The position numbers were made by a program, and so were the translations under genes. The notes under the pieces were generated by a model. It ran no database searches. It was not told the origin of the DNA and saw only the letters and a list, made by a program, of their open reading frames with translations. A stretch of DNA of 64,000 bases from Halomonas alkalicola (GTDB taxonomy: Bacteria; Pseudomonadota; Gammaproteobacteria; Pseudomonadales; Halomonadaceae), in assembly GCF_030704205.1 (NCBI RefSeq), contig NZ_CP131913.1:2852001-2916000 (forward strand). Direction: 5' to 3'. This document shows positions 56,928 to 64,000 of this stretch, piece by piece; within the stretch, counting starts at the first letter, position 1, and each line of letters starts with the position of its first letter.

Positions 56928-56950
56928 AGGGGCGCTTCGGCGCCCCTTTT
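56928..56950 (+). terminator. Rho-independent terminator of adhP
   Basis: AGGGGCGC-TTCG-GCGCCCCT stem-loop followed by TTTT. Confidence 0.92.
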
Positions 56951-57032
56951 GGCTGTCTTGGCATCGGTCTCCTGCAGATCCTGACGGGTGTCGACGTTGA
57001 GCCAGCGAGTGACCTGCAGCGGGGATAGGGAC

Positions 57033-58787
57033 TTACCCATGGTGTCGCGCCTCCAAGGCCAGCCAGCGCTCGGCCAGGCGGGCGGCATGGGCCTGGCTGG
57101 CGACCATGGCCAGCCGGCCCGCCTCGCGGCGGACGCCGGCCCGCTTGAGCTTGATCACCATCCGCGCCGGCAGGCCGACGAAGATGACGCCGACCCGCTC
57201 GATGCGAAGCTCCTCCACCAGCGACTGCAGGGCGACGATGGCGGTGCCATCCAGGCTCGGTACATCGCGCATGTCCAGCATCATCACCCTCACCTCCGGG
57301 TCTACCACCCGCAGCGACGAGACGGCCTTCTCGGCAGCGCCAAAGAACAGCGGGCCGTTGATATCGTAGCAAGCCACCCCGCGGGGCAGCGTCGGCGGTG
57401 CCTCGCGTTCGCCGGCATGCAGCTGGCGCGTCTCGGTGAGGCTGGCCATGCGGCGGATGAACAGCGCCGCGGCCAGGCCCATGCCCACGGCCACCGCCAG
57501 CACCATATCGAAGACCACCGTGAGCGCGAAGCAGATCACCAGTACCGCCACGTCGCTTCCCGGGGCACTCTTCAGGGTATGGGCGAAGTGGCGCGCTTCG
57601 CTCATATTCCAGGCGATGATGAAGAGCAGGGCGGCCAGCGCCGCCATGGGCACGTAGCCCAGCACCCCGGCCAGCAGCACCACCGCCAGCAGCACCACCA
57701 GGGCATGGACCACCGCGGCCAGCGGCGAGACCGCGCCGCTGCGGATATTGGTGGCGGTGCGCGCCAGGGCCGCGGTGGCGGTGATGCCACCGAAGAAGGG
57801 CACCACCATGTTGCCGAGCCCCTGGCCGATCAACTCGGCGTTGGGGTCGTGACGGGTGCGGGTCAGGCCGTCGGCCACCACCGCGCAGAGCAGTGATTCG
57901 ATGGCCGCCAGCATGGCGATGGCCAGCGCCGGACCAAGCAGTTCGCGAATCAGCGCAAAGTCCACCACCAGTGGCGTGCCGTCGGGCCCTGGCAGTCGCC
58001 AGGGGACCACCAGCCCGGGAGCGAAGGGCGGGATGCCACTGCCGCCCTGGCCCTGGAACTCCCAACTGAAGCGCGAGGCGATGGTGGCGACCTCGACCCC
58101 GGCGGCGCTCACTGCCAGGGCCGCCAGGGTGCCTGCGATCAGGCCTACCAGGGGAGCCGGCACCGGAATCTTCAAGCGTGGCCAGAGGATCAGGGTGGCC
58201 AGGGTCACCAGGCCGATGCCCAGCTCGGCCGGGGCCAGGGTCGGCGCGGCGCGAACGATGGCGGCCAGGTTGTGCGGGGTGCTGTCGCCGAGCTCGACTC
58301 CGGCCAGTCCCAGGAAGTGGGGGAGCTGCAGCAGGGCAATCACTACCGCGATGCCGGCGGTGAAGCCGAGCACCACCGGGTAGGGCACGAACTGGATCAG
58401 GCTGCCCAGCCGGGCGAGGCCCAGGGCCGTAAGGATCAATCCCGCCATCTGGGTGGCGATCAGCAACCCGCCGACGCCGTGGCTGGCGACGATGGGAAAG
58501 AGGATCACCACGAAGGCCGCGGTGGGGCCGGAAATGTTGAATCGGGAGCCGCCGGTCAGGGCGATGATGGCGCCGGCCACGATGGCGGTGTAGAGCCCGT
58601 GCTGGGGAGGTACCCCGGTGGCGATGGCCAGCGCCATGGAGAGCGGCACCGCGACGATGCCGATGGTCAGGCCGGCCATCAGGTCGTGACGCAGTTCGGC
58701 CAGGCCGTAGCCCGCGCGCCAGGCGGCCAGCAGGGCGCTGCCGGGCACGGGAAGACGATAGCCGCTCCTGGGGGTAGACCGGGACAT
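57033..58787 (-). CDS. SulP-family anion transporter with STAS domain
   Basis: 584 residues. The membrane part (about 30-440) has the SulP segments AGLTIGIVAVPLSMALAIAT, NISGPTAAFVVILFPIV and GQGLGNMVVPFFGGITATAA. The cytoplasmic STAS domain (about 460-570) has MMLDMRDVPSLDGTAI. Members carry sulfate, bicarbonate or dicarboxylates; the substrate is not clear. No carbonic anhydrase lies alongside. It is convergent with adhP. Confidence 0.92.
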   Translation of the reverse strand: MSRSTPRSGYRLPVPGSALLAAWRAGYGLAELRHDLMAGLTIGIVAVPLSMALAIATGVPPQHGLYTAIVAGAIIALTGGSRFNISGPTAAFVVILFPIVASHGVGGLLIATQMAGLILTALGLARLGSLIQFVPYPVVLGFTAGIAVVIALLQLPHFLGLAGVELGDSTPHNLAAIVRAAPTLAPAELGIGLVTLATLILWPRLKIPVPAPLVGLIAGTLAALAVSAAGVEVATIASRFSWEFQGQGGSGIPPFAPGLVVPWRLPGPDGTPLVVDFALIRELLGPALAIAMLAAIESLLCAVVADGLTRTRHDPNAELIGQGLGNMVVPFFGGITATAALARTATNIRSGAVSPLAAVVHALVVLLAVVLLAGVLGYVPMAALAALLFIIAWNMSEARHFAHTLKSAPGSDVAVLVICFALTVVFDMVLAVAVGMGLAAALFIRRMASLTETRQLHAGEREAPPTLPRGVACYDINGPLFFGAAEKAVSSLRVVDPEVRVMMLDMRDVPSLDGTAIVALQSLVEELRIERVGVIFVGLPARMVIKLKRAGVRREAGRLAMVASQAHAARLAERWLALEARHHG

Positions 58788-58973
58788 GGCGACTCCTTTG
58801 CGTGCTAATGAGCAAGAGCCAATACGTTACGCCTCTCTGCTGCGCCGCCGCAAGCAGACCTGCGGGTGAGGGGGATGGAGGGCAGCAGGTCGAGGGGGAC
58901 TCTCCCGCGTTGAATGCGGGAGGTGCAGCGCACCTTCCGGCTGCTGGTCTTCGTGGCCATGTTCGAAAAGACC

Positions 58974-58998
58974 GGACCCGACGCAGGGCGTCGGGTCC
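58974..58998 (-). terminator. terminator downstream of the Spy-like gene
   Basis: Perfect 11-bp stem GGACCCGACGC/GCGTCGGGTCC, followed on the minus strand by GGTCTTTTCG. A second hairpin (59016-59045, AGCTGCCG/CGGCAGCT) is nearer the gene. The 294-bp region 58788-59081 has no convincing gene. Confidence 0.75.
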
Positions 58999-59081
58999 GG
59001 GGGAGGGCTTCTCTTAGCTGCCGTCGGCCTGGGCCGGCGGCAGCTCTTGTGCTTCAGTGGCCGCGCTTGGGTTGCAGTGTG

Positions 59082-59783
59082 TCAGTTGCCACGCATCTCG
59101 CCATGGCCGCGGTAGGCCTTGCCATGACCTTTGCCATAGCCGCGCTCGCCGCGCTGCATCATGGTCTCGCGCAGCTCCTCGAGCTGCTCTTCGCTGAGGA
59201 GCTCGGCCAGGGCCTCCTGGTGGCGGTCGCGCATCTCGCGCATGGCATCGCGGCGCTCCTCGCGGGAGTCGAAGTCGCGGCCGCGCAGCTCGGCCATGTC
59301 GGCGTAGATCGCCTCGCGGGTCTCACGCAGGGCCTCGCGCTCCTCGTCGGAGAGGCCCCACTCATCGACCAGCGCCTCGAGGCGCTCCTGCATGCTGGCG
59401 CGGCGCTGCTCCATCATCTCGGCGCGACGCTCCTCGCGCATCTCCCGGCGGGCCTCCTCCAGGGCGGCGCGCTGCTCATCATCGAGGATCTCGGCCAGGC
59501 GCTCCTGATGCTGCTCGTGGAGCTGACGCATCGCCTCGCGGTGCTCGGTGCGGGCCTCGTCCAGGGCTTCGCGGGTCGCCTCGTCGATGCCGGCGCGCTC
59601 GAAGAGCGCCTGGCGCTGTTCGGCCCGGTACTCGGCGCGGGCCTCCTTCCATTGCTCGCGCTGCTCCTGAGACTGCTCGACCCCCTTGCCGTGGTGGGCG
59701 GCGGTGGCGGAGAGCGCCAGGGGGGCGATGGCGATGGCCAGCAGGGCCGGCGCCAGCAGCTTGCGGGAAACGGTCATCTTCAT
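59082..59783 (-). CDS. Spy/CpxP-like periplasmic helical protein
   Basis: 233 residues. A signal peptide (about 1-28, ending SATAAHH) precedes a very charged, entirely helical mature part rich in Glu, Arg and Ala. Two repeated units each end in an LxxEQ motif, ILDDEQRAALEE and LLSEEQLEELRE, like the LTxxQ motif of Spy/CpxP chaperones. It has a GYGKGHGKAYRGHGE-type Gly/His tail. It lies just downstream of a BaeSR-like system on the same strand, the usual regulator of spy. Confidence 0.72.
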   Translation of the reverse strand: MKMTVSRKLLAPALLAIAIAPLALSATAAHHGKGVEQSQEQREQWKEARAEYRAEQRQALFERAGIDEATREALDEARTEHREAMRQLHEQHQERLAEILDDEQRAALEEARREMREERRAEMMEQRRASMQERLEALVDEWGLSDEEREALRETREAIYADMAELRGRDFDSREERRDAMREMRDRHQEALAELLSEEQLEELRETMMQRGERGYGKGHGKAYRGHGEMRGN

Positions 59784-59875
59784 GGGGTCACTCCTTCGTG
59801 CCTCGGGTTGATGGTTCCAGTCTCACCCGGCGCGGTGCAAGGTCGGTGCAGCGAGCGTGCAAAGGTGGTGCATGC

Positions 59876-60595
59876 TCACTCCTCGGGCTGGTACTTGTAG
59901 CCCACCCCGTAGACCGAGCGGATCACCTCGCGTTCCGGCCACACCTCGCTGATCTTGCGGCGCAGCTTCTTGACGTGGCTGTCCACGGTGCGCTCGGAGA
60001 CGATGCGGTGGTCACGGTACATGTGGTCCATCAGCTGGTCCCGGGAGAAGATCCGTCCCGGGGCGTGCATCATCACCTTGAGCAGCTGGAACTCCACGGC
60101 GGTGAGGGCCAGGTCCTGGCCGTCGGCCAGCGCCCGCCAGCCCTCCTCGTCGAGGAGCAGGTCGCTGCCCGCGGCCTGCTCGGCGCCGTCGTTGCCCTGG
60201 CTGCGGCGCAGCACCGCCTTGACCCGGGCCACCACCTCCCGGGGGCTGAAGGGTTTGCAGATATAGTCGTCGGCGCCCAGCTCGAGCCCCAGCAGGCGGT
60301 CCACCTCCTCGACCCGGGCGGTGAGCATGATCACCGGCAGCGCAGGCCAGCGCTGGCGGATCTCGCGGCACAGGGTCAGGCCATCGGTGCCGGGCAGCAT
60401 CAGGTCGAGCAGCACCAGCGCGGGCCCCTGCCCCCCCTGACGCGCCTCGGCCAGCCACGGCAGCACGGCGTCGCCGTGATCCAGGTGGTGGGTGGCGAAG
60501 CCGCTGCCGGCCAGGTAGTCGGCCACCAGCCGGGCGATCTTGGGTTCATCCTCGACGATCAGGACCTGCTGTCCCTCGTGTTCCCTTGATGTCAT
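59876..60595 (-). CDS. baeR: OmpR-family response regulator (BaeR-like)
   Basis: 239 residues. Receiver with VLIVEDEPKIARLVADYL, phosphoacceptor Asp64 in LVLLDLMLPGTDG and Lys in DYICKPFSPRE. Winged-helix domain with LTAVEFQLLKVMMHAPGRIF and RTVDSHVKKLRRKI. The start overlaps the kinase stop (ATGA). Known BaeR proteins switch on RND pumps and spy in envelope stress, and both are encoded here. Confidence 0.9.
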   Translation of the reverse strand: MTSREHEGQQVLIVEDEPKIARLVADYLAGSGFATHHLDHGDAVLPWLAEARQGGQGPALVLLDLMLPGTDGLTLCREIRQRWPALPVIMLTARVEEVDRLLGLELGADDYICKPFSPREVVARVKAVLRRSQGNDGAEQAAGSDLLLDEEGWRALADGQDLALTAVEFQLLKVMMHAPGRIFSRDQLMDHMYRDHRIVSERTVDSHVKKLRRKISEVWPEREVIRSVYGVGYKYQPEE

Positions 60596-62031
60596 GCGAT
60601 CTCCTCCCTGATGCGGTCGTCATCGAGCGGTGGAAAGGTGAGCGTCCAGCATAACCCACCCAGCGGCGAGGACGAGGGGTGCATCTCGCCGCCGTGGGCC
60701 TTGACCAGGGCCGCGGCGATAGAGAGTCCAAGGCCGCTACCGCCGCTGGCGCGATTGCGCGAGCCCTCAACCCGGTAGAGACGCTCGGTGAGCCGGGCAA
60801 GCTCGCCCTCGGGCACCCCGGGGGCGCTGTCCTCCCAGGTGAGCCGGATGCCCCGGGGGGTGGCGTCGAGGGTGACCCGCAGCCGGCCCGGGGCCCGGGT
60901 ATAGGCGCAGGTGTTGTCGAGCAGGTTGTTCCACAGCTGGCGCAGGCGCTGGACGTCGCCGCGCATCCAGGCCTCGGCCTGGATGCGGGTCTCCAGGGTG
61001 ATGCCGCTGTCGGTGAGCCAGCCCTCGGCCTCGTCGAGTCGGTCGGCGAGGCTCTCGGCCAGGTCCAGCGGCGCGAGCAGCACTTTCAGGGCGCCGGCGT
61101 CGCTCTGGGAGAGCAGCCGCAGGTCGGTCACCAGTCGCTCGAGCTGGCCCACCTCCTGGGCCAGGGAGTGCAGGCTGTCCTGGTCGAGGCGGCGGATGCC
61201 ATCCTGCATCGCCTCGATCTCGCCGCGCAGCACGGCGAGCGGCGTGCGCAGCTCGTGGGCGATGTCGGAGACCCAGCGGCTGCGCGCCTCGCGGCTCGCC
61301 TCCAGGGTGGCGGCCAGCACGTTGAAGTCCCGGGAGAGCCGCGACAGCTCGTCCTGGCCGCTCTCCGGCAGGCGGATGCTGTAGTCGCCCTCGGTGAGGC
61401 GGCGGGTGGCGAGTGCCATGCTGCGGGTGCGCCGCCCCAGCCACCAGGAGAGCCCGCCGGCCAGCAGCAGCGAGGCGACCCCCAGGGAGCCGATGATGAT
61501 CGCCAGGTTGCGCTGCTGGCGGGAGAGGAAGATATGGTCCATGCGCGCCATCAGCTGCTCCGGGGGGCGATAGCCCAGGGTGCCGACCCGCTCCCCCTCG
61601 TGGAGGATCGGCAGCCAGCGCAGGGTGGCGGCCTCCTCCTCGTCGTCCGGTGGCAGGCCGATCACCGGCAGGCCCGAGGCGTCGTGGAGTACGAAGTCCT
61701 TGGGGTCGCCCAGGCGGCGCTCGATGCCCTGGGGCGGCATGCCGGCCCCGGGCCACAGCTGCTGGCGCACCAGCCGATGCCAGGCCGAGGGCGAGGCGCG
61801 CAGCCATTGCCAGTCGCCGCCGCGGCTCGCCCACTCCTCGCCGAGCCCCTCGGCCAGGGTCTCGGCGCGGTTGGCCTGGGTGGTGTCCAGGTACTCGATG
61901 AAGCCGCGGTCGAGGCTGCGCGAGATGCCCAGGAACACCAGACCCGAGATGGCCACATTGACCGACAGGATCACCACGAACAGCTTGACGCCCAGCCGGG
62001 AGACGGCGGGCCGGGGCAGACGCAGGCTCAT
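60592..62031 (-). CDS. baeS: sensor histidine kinase (BaeS-like)
   Basis: 479 residues. Two membrane helices (about 14-36 and 176-198) flank a periplasmic sensor part; a HAMP linker follows. His259 in DIAHELRTPLAVLRGEIE is the phosphoacceptor. ATPase motifs NNLLDNTCAY, EDSAPGVPE and GSGLGLSIAAAL. The ATG at 62031 lies 32 bp after the RND gene, so pump, kinase and regulator may form one operon. Confidence 0.9.
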   Translation of the reverse strand: MSLRLPRPAVSRLGVKLFVVILSVNVAISGLVFLGISRSLDRGFIEYLDTTQANRAETLAEGLGEEWASRGGDWQWLRASPSAWHRLVRQQLWPGAGMPPQGIERRLGDPKDFVLHDASGLPVIGLPPDDEEEAATLRWLPILHEGERVGTLGYRPPEQLMARMDHIFLSRQQRNLAIIIGSLGVASLLLAGGLSWWLGRRTRSMALATRRLTEGDYSIRLPESGQDELSRLSRDFNVLAATLEASREARSRWVSDIAHELRTPLAVLRGEIEAMQDGIRRLDQDSLHSLAQEVGQLERLVTDLRLLSQSDAGALKVLLAPLDLAESLADRLDEAEGWLTDSGITLETRIQAEAWMRGDVQRLRQLWNNLLDNTCAYTRAPGRLRVTLDATPRGIRLTWEDSAPGVPEGELARLTERLYRVEGSRNRASGGSGLGLSIAAALVKAHGGEMHPSSSPLGGLCWTLTFPPLDDDRIREEIA

Positions 62032-62063
62032 GGGGAGGCCTCCTCGGGTTGGGGGCTGCGGCC

Positions 62064-64000
62064 CTAAACGCGCGCGCGCACCCCCTCCAGCATCAGGTAG
62101 AGGCAAGGCACCAGCAGCAGCAGGATAACGGTGGCGAAGAGCATGCCGAAGCCCAGCGAGATCGCCATGGGAATGATGAAGCGGGCCTGGCGCGAGGTCT
62201 CGAAGATCATCGGCGCGAGCCCCAGGAAGGTGGTCAGGGTGGTCATCATGATCGGGCGCAGGCGCCGGGTGGCGGCGGCGACGATCGCCTCCCGGGCGCC
62301 CATGCCCTCGCGGCGCCGGCGGTTGGCGTAGTCGATCAGCACCAGGGCATCGTTGATCACCACCCCGGAGAGCGCCAGCATGCCCATCAGGCTGACCACC
62401 GAGAGGCCGAAGCCCATGATCATATGGCCGGCCACCGCGCCGATGATGCCGAAGGGAATGGCGGCCAGCACCAGCAGCGGCTGCAGGTAGCTGCGGAAGG
62501 GAATCGCCAGCAGGGCATAGAGGGCGATCAGGGTCAGCCAGGAGGCCTTGGTGAGTGCCGAGACGTTGTCGGCGGTCTCCTGCTGGCGCCCGCCCGGGGA
62601 GATCTCGAGCCCCGGCCAGCCGGCCCTCAGGGCGGGGAAGACGTCGGCCTCCAGGGTGCCCAGCACCTGATTGATGCGCTCATCGCCGGCGGCATCGGCG
62701 GTGACGTTGATGATGCGCCGGCCGTCGATGCGCTGCAGGGTGGTGGCGGCCCGGCCCAGCTCGATCTCGGCGACCCGGGCCAGCGGCACCTGGCGCCCGT
62801 CCGGGGTGCGGATCGGCAGCCGGTAGAGGTCGGCGAGGCTCTGGCGCGCCTCCGCGGGCAGGCGCACCTCGACGCTGATCTCGTGGCGGCCGATGAACTG
62901 CTCGAGCGCCGTGATGCCCTGCAGGGGCGCGCGCAGCTGGCCGGCCAGGTCGCCGCCGGTAAGGCCCAGGGCGCGCCCCTCCGGCGAGAGGCGAATCTCC
63001 AGCTGGGGCTTGCCGTCGGCCAGGCCGCTGTCGATGTCGGTGATCCCCTCGAACTCACCCAGCGCCTCGGCGAGCCGCGTGGCGGCACCCTCCAGCGCAC
63101 GGCTGTCGGGGTGCGAGAGGCGCAGGGTCAGGCCGGCCCCGGCGCCGGGGCCGCCCACGTCGGACTCGAAGCGCACCGCCTGGGCGCCGCTGAACTCGCC
63201 GGCCAGCTCGCGCCACTCCCGGGCGACCCGGGAGGGGGGCCAGGCGTCGAGGCTCGCGCGCTCCAGGGTCAGCTGCACGCTGAGCCGGTCACCGTCGATC
63301 TGGGCGCGGTTGGCGGTAAAGGCGGGGCCGTCGTCGCGAGCGGCCAAGGCCTCTGCGGCGGCCAGCAGGCGGTCGCGGATGGCGCGGTCGTCGGCGATGG
63401 GGCTGCCCACCGGCAGGGTCACCGTGGCCTGGACCCGGTGAGATTCCACCCGGGGCATCAGCGAGAAGCCGAGCCGCCCGCTCATGGCCCAGGCCAGGGC
63501 CACCGCCAGCAACGCCACGGCGAGGCTCACGGTCAGCAGCCGCTGGTCCAGGCAGCGCTCGAGGAAGGGGGAAAAACGCTGCTGGGTGACGCGAGACAGC
63601 CAGGCCTGCAGGGCCTTGCGCACCCGGTCGAGGGGACGCCGCCAAGCCGGCGCCTCGCGGCCGCCGGCGCGATGGGCCAGGTGGGCCGGCAGGATGAACA
63701 GCGCCTCCAGCCAGGAGGCCAGGAACACCGTGATCACCACCAGCGGCACCACGGCGAAGATCATGCCCAGGAAGCCGGGCAGGAAGAGCAGCGGCAGGAA
63801 GGCGACGATGTTGGAGAGGATGGCGAAGCTGATCGGCACCGCCATCTCCCGGGCGCCGCGCACCGCCGCCTCGCGCAGGGAGTGGCCCTGCTCCCGGTAG
63901 CTGTGGATGTTCTCGCCCACCATGATGGCGTCGTCCACCACGATGCCCAGCGCGATGATGAAGGCAAACATCGACATCATGTTCAGCGACACCCCGAACC
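62064..64000 (-). CDS. RND-family efflux pump inner-membrane subunit (partial, 5' end outside window)
   Basis: At least 645 residues are visible, the C-terminal part of an AcrB/HAE1-like protein. The proton-relay Asp pair lies in ALGIVVDDAIMVGENI; later helices include SWLTLIALYALLAIPFRSYL and VINDALVLIDYANRRRREG. The porter domain has two repeats as expected. The substrate and the adaptor protein are not visible, since the gene continues past base 64000. The position before baeSR suggests an MdtABC-like role. Confidence 0.93.
   Translation of the reverse strand, partial: FGVSLNMMSMFAFIIALGIVVDDAIMVGENIHSYREQGHSLREAAVRGAREMAVPISFAILSNIVAFLPLLFLPGFLGMIFAVVPLVVITVFLASWLEALFILPAHLAHRAGGREAPAWRRPLDRVRKALQAWLSRVTQQRFSPFLERCLDQRLLTVSLAVALLAVALAWAMSGRLGFSLMPRVESHRVQATVTLPVGSPIADDRAIRDRLLAAAEALAARDDGPAFTANRAQIDGDRLSVQLTLERASLDAWPPSRVAREWRELAGEFSGAQAVRFESDVGGPGAGAGLTLRLSHPDSRALEGAATRLAEALGEFEGITDIDSGLADGKPQLEIRLSPEGRALGLTGGDLAGQLRAPLQGITALEQFIGRHEISVEVRLPAEARQSLADLYRLPIRTPDGRQVPLARVAEIELGRAATTLQRIDGRRIINVTADAAGDERINQVLGTLEADVFPALRAGWPGLEISPGGRQQETADNVSALTKASWLTLIALYALLAIPFRSYLQPLLVLAAIPFGIIGAVAGHMIMGFGLSVVSLMGMLALSGVVINDALVLIDYANRRRREGMGAREAIVAAATRRLRPIMMTTLTTFLGLAPMIFETSRQARFIIPMAISLGFGMLFATVILLLLVPCLYLMLEGVRARV

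Noticed and set aside
58914..59016. Possible short gene upstream of the Spy-like terminators (MREVQRTFRLL...)
   Set aside because: It continues as an antisense shadow of the Spy-like gene, overlaps two terminator hairpins and matches no family.

Overview
The window looks like chromosome of a high-GC gammaproteobacterium of the Halomonas type (Halomonadaceae). This is inferred from very GC-rich codon use, a phasin gene (PHA storage), two TRAP transporters (one with a UspA partner, as in the Halomonas TeaABCD system), and the class of urate and glyoxylate genes present. No rRNA, tRNA, phage or CRISPR was seen. Most genes are intact and tightly packed.

Layout: 1-2.2 kb, a GNAT/nitrilase fusion (cut by the window edge) and an EamA exporter. 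2.2-8.5 kb, a minus-strand glycolate oxidase locus (glcD-glcE-glcF-glcG) with an LctP-family lactate/glycolate permease. 8.8-10.7 kb, a GST, a phasin and a phosphoribosyltransferase. 10.9-18.4 kb, urate uptake and degradation (NCS2 permease, uraD, uraH, puuD, a GntR regulator, puuE, allE, allA), ending in glyoxylate. 18.6-20.1 kb, an IS66-family element. 20.2-26.5 kb, the glyoxylate-to-glycerate pathway (gcl, hyi, glxR), followed by a glycerate kinase gene with a large internal deletion and a multiply frameshifted pyruvate kinase gene. 26.5-31.8 kb, a DSD1-like PLP enzyme, a second GntR regulator, modABC and a coupled DUF192 gene. 32-41 kb, a DctPQM TRAP system, a KamA-family radical SAM enzyme, and a TAXI-type TRAP system with UspA. 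41.2-44.8 kb, a minus-strand sulfide-oxidation set (SoxYZ fusion, YeeE transporter, flavocytochrome c subunits). 45-48 kb, DUF2189 and LprI-like genes and a second IS66 copy. 48.1-56.9 kb, a periplasmic molybdopterin-fold protein with a hybrid kinase, then a FIST / NahK-like kinase / LuxR-type regulator / aldehyde and alcohol dehydrogenase module. 57-64 kb, a SulP transporter, a Spy-like protein, a BaeSR-like two-component system and an RND pump truncated by the window end.

The central theme is glyoxylate. Glycolate oxidase and urate/allantoin breakdown both deliver glyoxylate, which Gcl-Hyi-GlxR turns into glycerate. The glcD and gcl promoter regions share an identical 17-bp IclR-like palindrome plus a second 12-bp element, suggesting common control. 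The IS66 copy at 18.6 kb sits between that control region and gcl. The last two genes of the pathway (glycerate kinase, pyruvate kinase) are broken, so the branch appears to be decaying or rewired. A second shared site, TGTATACA, lies at the permease, uraD/uraH, gntR and puuE promoters and at the second gntR gene, and probably marks the purine-catabolism regulon.
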